A stretch of DNA of 32,139 nucleotides from Clostridia bacterium (GCA_017399025.1 JAFQEK010000047.1:1-32139), one strand, 5' to 3'. Numbered from the stretch's first letter, positions 1 through 10,228 are shown. A program made the numbers and translations. The notes: generated by a model from the letters alone, not told the origin.

Positions 1-264
1 ACAGACGGTTTCTTATGCCAAGCTTTTTCAGAGCGAAAGCAGCGAATAAAAAGTAACGAACAAAATAAAGATAGGAGCCACAGACGGTTTCTTATGCCAA
101 GCTTTTTCAGAGTGAAAGCAGCGAATAAAAAGTAACGAACAAAATAAAGATAGGAGCCACAGACGGTTTCTTTTGCCAAGCTTTTTCAGAGCGAAAGCAG
201 CGAATAAAAAGTAACGAACAAAATAAAGATAGGAGCCACAGACGGTTTCTTTTGCCAAGCTTTT
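1..264. repeat. 79-bp tandem repeat, 3 full copies plus a partial
   Basis: Copies start at 1, 80, 159 and 238, exactly 79 bp apart; each begins ACAGACGGTTTCTT. The full copies differ at only two places (TTATGCC versus TTTTGCC near the start, and AGAGCG versus AGAGTG). The fourth copy stops matching at 264, 30 bp before the comEC start codon. Since position 1 is already the repeat start, the array probably continues to the left. Because 79 is not a multiple of 3, the open frame on the minus strand changes phase at each copy, so it is not a repetitive protein. Each unit contains a short GCTTT...AAAGC inverted repeat. It is probably an intergenic repeat family; function unknown. Confidence 0.9.
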
Positions 265-293
265 CTTTTTCTAAAGAAAAGCGGGAGGAAGAT

Positions 294-2564
294 ATGAAAA
301 TATTGGAAGGAAGACGAATGGCAGCAGTGTTTGCCGCTTATATCGGTATATTTTCTGCATATGTTTTATTGCCGGATATACGGAGATATGTTTTTATCAT
401 TGGAATCTCGGTTTTCATTCTTTTTGCAGTGAATTTGTTTTTGCGAACGAGAGGACAAAAATTTTCTGTCAGAAAAGCGGCGGTGCTTGTGTTGATGGCG
501 GTGGCTGTTATGGCATCTTATGTGCGAGGAATACAGTATGCCGAAAAAACAGATGTAACGGCACAGTATTATGCAGACGGAGAAATTCATCGGGCAGAAG
601 GATGTATAACAAAAGTTTTATATGAAGAAATTTATGGTTCATCGTATACCGTGAGGTTGATTTTGTTGGATGAAACGGCAACGGATATCGGATTGATTCT
701 CACATTACCGCAACACGGAATGCTTGCGGTCGGAGATATTGTCCGATTTGACGGAAAAATGAGCGGACTGACAGATACTTATGAGAATTATCAGAAAGCA
801 GACGGTATTTTCCTTGCCGCCGAAGCGGAAACTGCGGAAGCGATCGGCAGTATAGATGAAAAAGAACCTTTGCTTTTTGAAAAAATCCGTTTGTTTCTCA
901 GAAATCATTTTGAAAAGAATCTCAAAAAAGAAACAGCAGGCTTTGCCATTGCACTAATGACGGGAAACCGTGAACATCTGTCAAGTGATTTCAGATTGGC
1001 TTATACAAGATTGGGAGTTTCCCATGTCCTTGCGGTTTCCGGTCTGCATTTGACTATTATCGTCGGCGGTCTGAACCTGATTTTGCGGCTGTGTTGGATT
1101 CCGAAAAAATACAGAAGTTTTCTGCTGATCGGAAGCGCATTCTTTTTCGCGGGTATTTGCGGATTTTCTGCATCGGTTGTACGCGCTGCCGTCATGATGT
1201 CTTTGTATTATCTTTCAGATATGTTCGGAGAACGGCACGATTCTTCCACAGCGCTCTTTTTTGCGATTTTTCTGATCGTATTCTTTCAGCCGGATTCGGT
1301 TTACGATGTGAGTATGTGGCTATCCTTTCTGGCAACCTTGGGTATCCTTTCGATTTTGCCCGTTCTTTCCGTGTTCAATGTATCTCATAGGAGTAAATAT
1401 TATATTCCGAGAAAAATTGCATACTATTTTATTTCATTGCTTGGAATGAGTCTTGCAGCAACATTCTTTACTTTGCCCGTAGTGTGGACTTCGTTCGGAG
1501 GCATTTCCCTGATTGCTCCTCTTGCCAATTTGATCTTCGTCCCTTTGACACAAATCATTTTATATTTGCTGATGTTTTTGACATTGTTTGCTTGGTTTCC
1601 ATGGCTTTCCTTGCGAATTGGCGAACTGATCGATCTGATTGCAAAAGATTCGGAAACCCTTGCAAACAAGCTCTCGGATATCGACGGTATTTATATGTCG
1701 CTGCGCTATCCCTTTGTTCCTGCTCTTCTCGTTTCACTTGCAATCGGCATTCTGGCTGTGATGCTGATCAGAAAAATCCGTCCGGCATGGATATTTGCCG
1801 TATTTACGCTTTTTATGATTTCTTTCGGTATCTGTTATGGAAATTATACGGGAATGACACAGGATATCAGCTTTGCTTATCTGGAAACGGATGGGAAAAG
1901 CGATACGGTCGGATTTGTCAGCCGCGGAAAAACCATGATCGTGGATCTTTCAACGGGCGGTGATTTTCTGTACCGTAAAATTCCCGAACGTCTGGGCGAT
2001 TTTTATGAATCTGAAATTGATGTTTTCGTTTTGACTCATTATCACCGTTACCACGCAGGTTCACTCCGAAAAATGATCAGCAATGTGAAAATTCATAAGA
2101 TTCTTTTGCCTAAACCGCAAACAGATAAAGAACAGGAATATTTTGAACAGATTTATTCCATCATAAAGGAATACGCAGATATTGAAATTTATGAAACAGA
2201 TGGGACTCATATCGAAACCATGGGAGAAATTACGCTGTATTTACCCGAAACGGCATATCTCAAACGCTCCACCCATCCGCTGATTGCTTTTTCGGCAGAT
2301 ATCGGAGACGATGAAAAAGGTTTTTCCTATCTTGGCTCCGGCGTGACGGAAACCGATTTCTCGAATGACGTCCGTTCCGTTACCGTGCTTGGTGTACACG
2401 GTCCCGTGATGAAAAATATTTTTGATTCGACACCGATGGAGCAGGCTGAACTTGTGATTGTTTCGGAAAAATCCATAGCGAATTGGATAACAACAGAACG
2501 AATTTCCGAAAAAACTGTTTATGCCGAAGATTACGGCGGATACATAAAAATAATGTTTGAATAA
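294..2564 (+). CDS. comEC: ComEC/Rec2 family DNA-uptake channel protein with degenerate metallo-beta-lactamase domain
   Basis: Inner-membrane channel family that carries single-stranded transforming DNA into the cytoplasm. The start at 294 is chosen because GGGAGGAA (283-290) lies just upstream; an in-frame ATG at 252 lacks a good site and lies inside the repeat. The product is 756 residues, normal for the family. It has an N-terminal membrane and OB-like region, then the competence domain with the signature HVLAVSGLH at residues 244-252 followed by many hydrophobic helices to about 520, then a C-terminal metallo-beta-lactamase-like region. There the usual HxHxDH reads HYHRYH (582-587, Tyr for Asp), the later GD reads GS (681-682), and the DVGQGDA-like strand is absent. 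The fold is probably kept but metal-dependent nuclease activity is doubtful. No other competence gene is in the window. Confidence 0.88.
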   Translation: MKILEGRRMAAVFAAYIGIFSAYVLLPDIRRYVFIIGISVFILFAVNLFLRTRGQKFSVRKAAVLVLMAVAVMASYVRGIQYAEKTDVTAQYYADGEIHRAEGCITKVLYEEIYGSSYTVRLILLDETATDIGLILTLPQHGMLAVGDIVRFDGKMSGLTDTYENYQKADGIFLAAEAETAEAIGSIDEKEPLLFEKIRLFLRNHFEKNLKKETAGFAIALMTGNREHLSSDFRLAYTRLGVSHVLAVSGLHLTIIVGGLNLILRLCWIPKKYRSFLLIGSAFFFAGICGFSASVVRAAVMMSLYYLSDMFGERHDSSTALFFAIFLIVFFQPDSVYDVSMWLSFLATLGILSILPVLSVFNVSHRSKYYIPRKIAYYFISLLGMSLAATFFTLPVVWTSFGGISLIAPLANLIFVPLTQIILYLLMFLTLFAWFPWLSLRIGELIDLIAKDSETLANKLSDIDGIYMSLRYPFVPALLVSLAIGILAVMLIRKIRPAWIFAVFTLFMISFGICYGNYTGMTQDISFAYLETDGKSDTVGFVSRGKTMIVDLSTGGDFLYRKIPERLGDFYESEIDVFVLTHYHRYHAGSLRKMISNVKIHKILLPKPQTDKEQEYFEQIYSIIKEYADIEIYETDGTHIETMGEITLYLPETAYLKRSTHPLIAFSADIGDDEKGFSYLGSGVTETDFSNDVRSVTVLGVHGPVMKNIFDSTPMEQAELVIVSEKSIANWITTERISEKTVYAEDYGGYIKIMFE

Positions 2565-2573
2565 AATCGTAAA

Positions 2574-2610
2574 AAGAGAACCGATTGGGAAACCGAAAAG
2601 TTCTCTTCTT
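2574..2610 (+). terminator. Possible weak terminator after comEC
   Basis: AAGAGAAC (2574-2581) pairs with GTTCTCTT (2600-2607) around an 18-nt loop, followed only by CTTTG, so the T-tract is poor. The rest of the 185-bp gap to the next gene shows no recognisable element; it is T-rich and probably holds that gene's promoter, but no convincing -35/-10 pair was found. Confidence 0.35.
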
Positions 2611-2749
2611 TGCATTTATAAGGGAAGCCGTTGCTTTGGCAATGCTTGTCTGCACCATGCGTGATATTTTTTTTGCTTTTGTTTTTCGGGAATAAACTTT
2701 CTGTTTGCGGTAAATAATAGAAAAAATCGCACGGAAAGGAAGTCAAGGG

Positions 2750-5700
2750 ATGAAGACGGAACAGATCAAAGAGGAAAATATTTCGCTCTTTTTAAGACAC
2801 ATACGGAAAACAGAGAGTATATTTCGAAATCGGATCAAAAAGGAATCCGGAAAATCCGTTTTAATTGCGGAAAACGAATCACAATTATCGGGAACGGTAT
2901 CGGAAAGTCTGCGTGCTTTTCGCAATATTCGTCGATTGCCCGCTTTTCGGGACGGAATGCCGTATCTGTATCGGTTTGCGGAAAATTTTCTGGAACGGAA
3001 TAAGGAAACGCTTTCGGAAAAGACGGTCAGAGCCGCTTTGAACGAAACGGGAAACGAAAGAATGCCGCTTTTTTATGATGAAGAGCTTTTTTTGCTGCCG
3101 CATTTTTTTATTCTTGCGGGTGCGGCACTTTATAATAAAGAGAACGATGAAAAATATTTGCATGATATTCTGACGATTTGCGGAATGGATTTTTCGGGCA
3201 TATTTTTTGCTTTTTCAAAAATTGAGAAAATATTTTTATCGGAGGCGGTCGGTATTTATGCCCAAAGCGATACCGCAACGAAATATCTGTATCATAAACG
3301 GCTTTCCCGTTATGCAGAGGAAAGAAAAAAAGATCCCGTTTCCGTAGCAAAACAAATTGTGGCGGCTGCCAATGAAAAAAATACGCACATAGGCGAAATT
3401 TTGCCGAAAATCCGGGAGGGCGGAGTCGGATATTTTTCATTTTTGTTTCTGATGACTGCGGCACTGTTAACCGTTTTTCTATTGACAAATGATGCGGGCG
3501 CTTGGAATTTTTTATTGGTTTTTCTTGCGGCTGTTCCTATTTTTTCGTTTTCAAAGATATGGTTGGCACTGTTTTTTGCCGATGCGGGTGAAAAAAATCT
3601 GCCTGCGCTTTCTCACGGCGAAGCAATGGAAAAAACAAGAGTCCTGGTATCTATTGCGACTTTTTTATACGGCGATGAGAAAGATCAGGTTATTTTCGAT
3701 AAATTAGAGGATTTTTATTTGACAAACGGTGCTGAAAACATCGCTTTTGCCGTTTTGGGAGACCTTCCGCAGAGTAAAAAAAGAAACGGGGAAAACGATG
3801 AAACTGTTTTTTCTTATGCCAAAGCGAGGATTTCCGCTTTGCGGGAAAAATACGGCGATTGCTTTTATCTGTTTATCCGTCGGCGCAGGCGTTCCGAAAG
3901 CGAGGGCGCATATATCGGCTGGGAACGGAAAAGAGGAGGCGTTCTGGAACTTTGCCGTTTTCTCCGCGGAGGAAAAACGACATTGATCCCCTTTTTCGAT
4001 ACAGATGAAAAACTGTTGCAAACGAAATATCTGCTGACCTTGGATGCCGATACCAATCTGTATATCGGTGCAGTGAGGGAACTTCTCGGTATGATGGTTC
4101 ATCCCGAAAACACTCCCGTTTTTGATGCAAAAAAGGGAAGAGTGGTCCATGGACACGCGGTCATTCAGCCGAGAATGATTCCGTCTTTGCTTTTATCCTC
4201 GGACAGTGCGTTCGCAGCTTTGACGGGAGGTGCAGCGGGATTGGATTCTTATGCTAAAGCAGCCTCCGACCTGTATCAGGAGCTTTTTGACGAAGGTATT
4301 TATTGCGGTAAAGGGATTTTGGATATTGACGTATTTTTGCATGCCTGCGATGGATTCTTTCCATTGGAAAGAATCCTCAGCCATGATCTTGCGGAAGGGA
4401 ATCTGCTTCGGGCGGCTTTGGCAACCCAAACGGTGCTTTCGGATGGGACACCGAAAAACGCGCTGTCTTATTATATGCGCCAGCATCGTTGGTTGAGGGG
4501 CGATTTGCAGATTTTGCCGTATTTGCGCCGTTTGGTAAGGAATGAACAGGGGGCTTGGATACAAAATCCGATGACTCTTCTTTCCCGATTCAAGATTGCG
4601 GATAATTTTTTACGTGCATCCGAGCCGTTGTTGTCCCTTTTTCTGCTTGCGTTCGGGTTTGCTGTCGGAGGAAAAACGGCTTTCGTTTGCACTTTCTTTG
4701 TGTTGCTTCCCATCGTATGGCGGGCATGGGAAACGGCATTCTTCGGCATTTGCCACAGAGGATTTACCGCGCTTTCCGATGCGCTGAAAACCTTGTGCTT
4801 TTCTATCGCTTCCATGGCATATGAGGGTTATCTGTTTGCGGATGCCTGTGTTCGGGTACTGTACCGATTTTCGGTCAGCCGAAAAAATTTTTTGAATTGG
4901 ACGACTGCATTTGAGGGCGACAGGATATCTTTCCATTCTTTGGACGGATATTACCGCAGATTTTTACCTTCGGTGCTGATCGGGGTATTTTTCCTCCTTT
5001 TTCCGTTTGTGTTTTCAGGTGTTCTCGGGATTCTTTGGATTTTATTTCCGCTCGGAATGTGGTATCTTTCAAGAGAAAAACAGGGGATACATCGACCGGA
5101 TGGACGGGAACGGGCAAGGTTGCTTGTATACACGAGAGATGCTTGGCAATATTTTCGCGATTATGTGAATGAAAAAACACATTTTCTCCCTCCTGATAAC
5201 GTGCAGTTCTTTCCAACTTATGCTGTTGCCATGCGAACTTCGCCGACCAATATCGGCATGTATCTGTTGTCTTTGCTTGCGGCAAGGGATCTTGACTTCA
5301 TTGGAAAAGAAGAATTTTTGTTTCGCGCGCAAGCAACGGAACAAACGCTGGAAGCCTTGAACAAATGGAACGGGCATCTCTATAACTGGTATGATCTCCA
5401 TACACTTGCCATTCTCGGAGAGGGTTTTGTTTCCACGGTAGACAGCGGAAATTTTGTTGCATCTCTGATTGCCTTTTGCGAAGGTGCTAAAGAATACGTT
5501 GGAGAATCGCCTGCTTTGGTTCATGTGATTTCCACATTTTCTCGTATGGTGCATGAAACGGATTTTTCTGCGCTTTATATGGAAAACAGAAAGCTTTTTT
5601 CGATCGGCTATTCTGTGCGGGAAGGAAAATTCAGCAATTCCTGTTACGATACTTTTATGAGCGAAGCGAGAACGTCAAGCTTTCTTGCGGTTGCCCTAAG

Positions 5701-8700
5701 ACAGATACCCACTGACCATTATTTCGCGCTCGGCAGAAGAGTGATCGGCAAATTCGGCAGATACGGTGTGGCTTCCTGGAGCGGTACGGCATTTGAATAT
5801 TTCATGCCCGGGATTTTTTTGCCCCGCGTCAAAGGTTCTCTCGGAGATTTTGCTCTTTCTTATGCTTACCGTATGCAAAAGCAAAATGCAGTGAAAGGAA
5901 AATTTTTCGGAAAAAAACGGTCGATTTTCGGCATTTCGGAAAGCGGATATTTTGCTTTTGATGCACAACTGAATTATCAGTACCGCGCTTTCGGTATTGC
6001 TGAGCTTGCCCGGGATCCCGTGATGAAAACAGGCAGAATCGTTGCGCCGTACGCAAGTTTTTTGATGTTGGAAAATAATCCTTCTGAGGTGATTGCCAAT
6101 CTGGAAACGATGGAAGATTTTGATATGTACGGCAAATACGGATTTTATGAAGCGTTGGATTTTGATCATTCACGTGTGGGCGGCGGATTTGCCGTTTTGC
6201 GAAGTTTTATGGCACATCACGTTGGGATGAGTATTCTCAGTACAGCAAATTTTCTTTTGGATGATATTTTTGTCAAACGGTTTTTGCGTGAACCGCATAT
6301 GCGTGCCGCAAGAGAATTGATGGCAGAAAAAATTCCGACCTCGGTCCATCCTTTGCCGAAAAAAAGAGAACGTCCCGTTACGTCCGTTCCTCTTTCAGTA
6401 ACGGAAGATATTTTTGTTCCCGAACCTCGCGCCAACCGATTGCTTTCGCCTGAAACTGTTTTGCTTTCCAACAATAAAACAAAGCTGTTTCTTTCCTCTT
6501 CCGGTCATATCGAATGCATAAACGGAAGAGATGCCGTTTTCATTTCCGACTTTTATTTATTTTCTCTCACCTCCGGTATGCGCGTTTACGTCAATATCGA
6601 CGGCGTGGTGTTTCCGACGGTTTCTTTGGGTATGGAACCCGAAAATTATGTCGGTGAATTTGTTTTTTTGCCCGGAAGCGAGCTTGCGGAGTACCGTTCG
6701 TACCATCGCGGTCGGGATGGAAAAAAATATGAGATCCGTTTGCGGCTTTCTGTTTTTCCCGATGCAGAATGCGCAGAGATTTCCTGTCGGGTGTCGGGAG
6801 ACTATAAAAATGCGTTTGCTTTCTTGTATTTCGAGCCGATTCTGACCGAAAAGCGCGCTTATCTTGCGCATAAAAGCTTTTCGGATCTGTTTTTGGAAAG
6901 CGAATATATGCCGGATGAGGAAACGCTTTTATTCAAACGCCGTCCCCGAAACGGCGCAAAGGATACGAAATATCTCGGCGTTATGGCAACGCCTTCGCAA
7001 TCGCCTGCTTTTGAGAGTATGAAAGACCGTTGTTTTGCGCTGCTGCCTTCGGAAAAGGATTATGCCTTGCTTGCCGATGGGGAAAGGGAATTTACGGGTT
7101 CTGCGGGCGCATTGATTCTGCCCGTTTGCGCATTCCGAAGCGGAACGGTTTCTTTCGGGGAACAAATTTCTTTTTATCTCGGCATGTCCCGCGATGCGGA
7201 TGATCTTTTGTACCAAATGCAAAAATGCAGGGAAAAGAAAGAGCGCAAGCAAAGATCGAGAAAAATGGGTGCACTTTTGCAGCTTCAATATGCTTCGGCA
7301 GGATTGAGTGCGCCTGCGGAGGCATTTGAACGCTTTTTGCTTGGTAAATTAATTTTCAGTGCAGACAAACAAAGAGAACCGCACGGTTTTGCGCTTGATA
7401 AAAACGTTTTTTGGAAGCATTCCGTTTCGGGAGATAATCCGATTGTTCTGGCAAGAATGGCAGAGGGGACGGAAGATGAATTTTCAAGGCTTTTTACTTT
7501 ACTTTGTCTTTTCAAATACCTTTGTATCCGCGGTATTCGATATGATTTTGTGATTTGGTATCGGGAAGATGACGCGTATGCACAGCCGATACGGCATAAG
7601 ATGCTGGATATGGTTGAACGTGCAGGATGTGAAAAATTCATGTCATGGAGCTGCGGTATTTATATTCTGAATGAAAATGTTCTTTCAGAATATGAAAAAT
7701 TTGCGTTTTTACTGACAGTGGGCGCGGATTTCTTGCTTTCGGAAACACTTGCGGATTCCATGAACGGCATGGGCGGATTACAGCTTTCCCATCGCGCCGA
7801 AATACTTTTGAAAAAGGAATCGTTCCGAAATATTTCTTCTGCATCCATGCCTTGCGTGGAAAGGGTCAAAGAAACGAAAAGCGGATTCTTTCATAAAGAA
7901 GGATTTTTAGTCAGAAAACCGCATGGAAAAACACCGTTTGCACACATTCTGGCTTCGCCGAATTTCGGAACGGTTTTGACGGAAAATTCACTGGGCTTTA
8001 CCTTTGCGCGCAATGCGGGGATGCAAAAGCTCACTCCGCATACGGCAGACGGTTTTTATGAGGATATGGGTGAGCGCTTGATTCTGAGGATCTATGATTC
8101 TGCGGATAAGGCTGTATTTGAAGATTACGATCTTTGCGCTTCGGCAGCATGGGTGGATTTTCGTTTTGACGGGGTATATTATCACGGTAGGATTGGCAAT
8201 GTGGAATATACGGTTTCCGTTGCGTTGCTCGGTTTGCACGACGTGAAAAAAATCAAGGTTTCTTTGCAAAATGCATTCGGTGAAATTTCGGCGAGGATTG
8301 CCTATGCGGTTTTCCCCTGCCTTGGCTCTTCGCCGTCTGAACCGAGATATTACCGATATCGGAAAGGAGAAAAGGGAGTCCGTGTGATTTCTCTTGCAAA
8401 TGCTTCCAAGAAGAATTTTTCCATGGCGCTTTTTTCACCCGATACAGAAAGCATATATACGGACGAAGCGGCTTTCCGTTCGGACGGTGCTGTTTTTGAA
8501 GGAAAGGATCGCATGGCAGTTTTGTCCGCAAAGAAAGTCCTTACGGGAAAAACGGAAATGACATTTTTTCTAACAGCGTGTTTTTCCGAAAAGCAATATC
8601 TTTTTTTACAAAAGATTTGCTCTTTCGGGAAAGCTTTTATCGAGAAAGAACCGAAAAACAAACGCGCGATATTGGAATTGGAAAGCGGACATCCTCTTTT

Positions 8701-10159
8701 CGATGCGGTTGTAAACGGGTGGTCCTTTTATCAAACGGCGGTTTCCCGTATTTATGCAAGAAGCGGATTTTATCAGGTCAGTGGTGCGTACGGCTTCCGT
8801 GATCAATTGCAGGACGCGCTTGCCTTGATTCCCGTTTCGCCGAAGGAGGCTAAGATTTTGATCTTGCGGGCGGCAGCGCATCAATATGAAGAAGGCGATG
8901 TGCAGCATTGGTGGCATGAAAGCGAGAAAACGGGAATCCGTACGCGCTGTTCGGATGATTTTCTCTGGCTTCCTTACGTGACGGAAGAATATGTCAGACA
9001 AACGGGAGATCAAGATATCTTATCTCTTTCCGTTCCATATCTCCGTTCGGCTCCTCTTTCGGAAGGGGAATACGAACGCTATGAAAGAACGGAAAAAAGC
9101 GAACTTCGGGAACCTCTGTTTTTGCATTTGCTCCGCGCTGTTAAAAACGGCAGACGCTTCGGTGCGCACGGATTGCCTTTGATCGGCACTTGCGATTGGA
9201 ATGACGGTATGAATCTCGTGGGTGCTCAGGGCAAGGGAGAGAGTGTTTGGCTTGCATTTTTCCAAATTCTCGTTTTGCGGAAAATGAAACGGCTTTGCCG
9301 GATTTACGGCGATTTTTCTGAGATTTCCGAAATGGAAAACGAAGAACAGATGCTTTATGTGGCATTGCAAAAGCACGGTTTTGACGGTGAGTGGTACCGA
9401 CGGGGATATTATGATGACGGTTCTGTTCTCGGAGGCAAGGAACGGCAGGATTGTCGGATTGATGTATTACCACAGGCGTTTTCCTCAATTCTTGCTCATG
9501 AAAGCGGCTTTGAAAAGGAAAAGGCGAAAATGAGTATGCGGTCGGTCGGGAAATTGCTCTTTGACCGAAAGCATTCTTTGGTCAGACTGCTGTATCCTCC
9601 CTTTGACAAGGACACGCAATCTCCCGGATATATCAAGGGATACGTTCCCGGAATCCGTGAAAACGGAGGACAGTATACTCATGCTGCCGTTTGGGCAGCG
9701 CTCGGATTTTTCCTTTGCGGAGATTATGAAAGGGGAACGGAGGTTTTGTTTGCCATCAATCCTGCCGAACGTTATCAGAATCCGAAGATTGCGGAAGCTT
9801 ACCGCATTGAGCCTTATGTGTTTGCGGGCGACGTTTACACCAACCCGCAGCATATGGGAAGAGGTGGATGGAGCTTTTATACGGGATCGGCTTCCTGGTA
9901 TAGAAAAACGGTATTGGAAATCCTTTGCGGATACACGGAAGAAAAAGAGGGCTTTTATATGAATCCCCGTTTGTCAAGCAAATTCTCGTCTTTTCGGTTA
10001 CGGATTGAAAAGAACAATACGGTTTATCGGATTTCCGTTTCGCTTGCTGACCGTTCTGCGCTCTCCTTGGACGGAAAACCGATGGGGGAGGGGAAAAAAT
10101 ATTTTTTCCGTTTCGACGGCGCGGAGCATGAAGCGGTTTTGAAAATCAGGAAAGAATAA
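2750..10159 (+). CDS. ndvB: Cyclic beta-1,2-glucan synthase-like protein (GT84 + glycoamylase-like + GH94)
   Basis: Family members build beta-1,2-glucan from UDP-glucose on a protein-linked primer, then trim and cyclise it. This 2469-residue protein is somewhat shorter than the roughly 2800-residue proteobacterial NdvB/ChvB/Cgs. The start has AAGGAAG at 2736-2742. Order: N-terminal region; membrane segments at about 226-275; GT84 domain with LDADTN (431-436, DxD-type) and RQHRW (577-581); further membrane segments at about 626-657 and 739-774; a glycoamylase-like region starting near 879 and containing MAHHVGMS; a long beta-rich middle; and a C-terminal GH94 phosphorylase-like domain from about 1700, with DWNDGM at 2149-2154 carrying the expected general-acid Asp. 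No dedicated exporter (NdvA/ChvA-like) is adjacent. The product could be a cyclic or linear glucan; which one cannot be told from sequence. Confidence 0.88.
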   Translation: MKTEQIKEENISLFLRHIRKTESIFRNRIKKESGKSVLIAENESQLSGTVSESLRAFRNIRRLPAFRDGMPYLYRFAENFLERNKETLSEKTVRAALNETGNERMPLFYDEELFLLPHFFILAGAALYNKENDEKYLHDILTICGMDFSGIFFAFSKIEKIFLSEAVGIYAQSDTATKYLYHKRLSRYAEERKKDPVSVAKQIVAAANEKNTHIGEILPKIREGGVGYFSFLFLMTAALLTVFLLTNDAGAWNFLLVFLAAVPIFSFSKIWLALFFADAGEKNLPALSHGEAMEKTRVLVSIATFLYGDEKDQVIFDKLEDFYLTNGAENIAFAVLGDLPQSKKRNGENDETVFSYAKARISALREKYGDCFYLFIRRRRRSESEGAYIGWERKRGGVLELCRFLRGGKTTLIPFFDTDEKLLQTKYLLTLDADTNLYIGAVRELLGMMVHPENTPVFDAKKGRVVHGHAVIQPRMIPSLLLSSDSAFAALTGGAAGLDSYAKAASDLYQELFDEGIYCGKGILDIDVFLHACDGFFPLERILSHDLAEGNLLRAALATQTVLSDGTPKNALSYYMRQHRWLRGDLQILPYLRRLVRNEQGAWIQNPMTLLSRFKIADNFLRASEPLLSLFLLAFGFAVGGKTAFVCTFFVLLPIVWRAWETAFFGICHRGFTALSDALKTLCFSIASMAYEGYLFADACVRVLYRFSVSRKNFLNWTTAFEGDRISFHSLDGYYRRFLPSVLIGVFFLLFPFVFSGVLGILWILFPLGMWYLSREKQGIHRPDGRERARLLVYTRDAWQYFRDYVNEKTHFLPPDNVQFFPTYAVAMRTSPTNIGMYLLSLLAARDLDFIGKEEFLFRAQATEQTLEALNKWNGHLYNWYDLHTLAILGEGFVSTVDSGNFVASLIAFCEGAKEYVGESPALVHVISTFSRMVHETDFSALYMENRKLFSIGYSVREGKFSNSCYDTFMSEARTSSFLAVALRQIPTDHYFALGRRVIGKFGRYGVASWSGTAFEYFMPGIFLPRVKGSLGDFALSYAYRMQKQNAVKGKFFGKKRSIFGISESGYFAFDAQLNYQYRAFGIAELARDPVMKTGRIVAPYASFLMLENNPSEVIANLETMEDFDMYGKYGFYEALDFDHSRVGGGFAVLRSFMAHHVGMSILSTANFLLDDIFVKRFLREPHMRAARELMAEKIPTSVHPLPKKRERPVTSVPLSVTEDIFVPEPRANRLLSPETVLLSNNKTKLFLSSSGHIECINGRDAVFISDFYLFSLTSGMRVYVNIDGVVFPTVSLGMEPENYVGEFVFLPGSELAEYRSYHRGRDGKKYEIRLRLSVFPDAECAEISCRVSGDYKNAFAFLYFEPILTEKRAYLAHKSFSDLFLESEYMPDEETLLFKRRPRNGAKDTKYLGVMATPSQSPAFESMKDRCFALLPSEKDYALLADGEREFTGSAGALILPVCAFRSGTVSFGEQISFYLGMSRDADDLLYQMQKCREKKERKQRSRKMGALLQLQYASAGLSAPAEAFERFLLGKLIFSADKQREPHGFALDKNVFWKHSVSGDNPIVLARMAEGTEDEFSRLFTLLCLFKYLCIRGIRYDFVIWYREDDAYAQPIRHKMLDMVERAGCEKFMSWSCGIYILNENVLSEYEKFAFLLTVGADFLLSETLADSMNGMGGLQLSHRAEILLKKESFRNISSASMPCVERVKETKSGFFHKEGFLVRKPHGKTPFAHILASPNFGTVLTENSLGFTFARNAGMQKLTPHTADGFYEDMGERLILRIYDSADKAVFEDYDLCASAAWVDFRFDGVYYHGRIGNVEYTVSVALLGLHDVKKIKVSLQNAFGEISARIAYAVFPCLGSSPSEPRYYRYRKGEKGVRVISLANASKKNFSMALFSPDTESIYTDEAAFRSDGAVFEGKDRMAVLSAKKVLTGKTEMTFFLTACFSEKQYLFLQKICSFGKAFIEKEPKNKRAILELESGHPLFDAVVNGWSFYQTAVSRIYARSGFYQVSGAYGFRDQLQDALALIPVSPKEAKILILRAAAHQYEEGDVQHWWHESEKTGIRTRCSDDFLWLPYVTEEYVRQTGDQDILSLSVPYLRSAPLSEGEYERYERTEKSELREPLFLHLLRAVKNGRRFGAHGLPLIGTCDWNDGMNLVGAQGKGESVWLAFFQILVLRKMKRLCRIYGDFSEISEMENEEQMLYVALQKHGFDGEWYRRGYYDDGSVLGGKERQDCRIDVLPQAFSSILAHESGFEKEKAKMSMRSVGKLLFDRKHSLVRLLYPPFDKDTQSPGYIKGYVPGIRENGGQYTHAAVWAALGFFLCGDYERGTEVLFAINPAERYQNPKIAEAYRIEPYVFAGDVYTNPQHMGRGGWSFYTGSASWYRKTVLEILCGYTEEKEGFYMNPRLSSKFSSFRLRIEKNNTVYRISVSLADRSALSLDGKPMGEGKKYFFRFDGAEHEAVLKIRKE

Positions 10160-10170
10160 AATAAAAAAAT

Positions 10171-10208
10171 CAAGCGGTCCTCTCTTGTGAAAGACCGCTT
10201 GGTTTTTT
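10171..10208 (+). terminator. Bidirectional intrinsic terminator between convergent genes
   Basis: CAAGCGGTC (10171-10179) pairs perfectly with GACCGCTTG (10193-10201) around a 13-nt loop. A T6 run follows on the plus strand (10203-10208), and an A-run at 10164-10169 gives a T-run on the minus strand. It therefore serves both the glucan synthase gene and the zinc-ribbon operon ending at 10229. Confidence 0.9.
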
Positions 10209-10228
10209 ATTAATGATTTTTGAGAAGT

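Noticed and set aside
28..258. Open frame of 76 codons on the minus strand within the tandem repeat
   Set aside because: It merely reads the 79-bp repeat in shifting frames, lacks a ribosome site, and repeats the same DNA rather than the same peptide.
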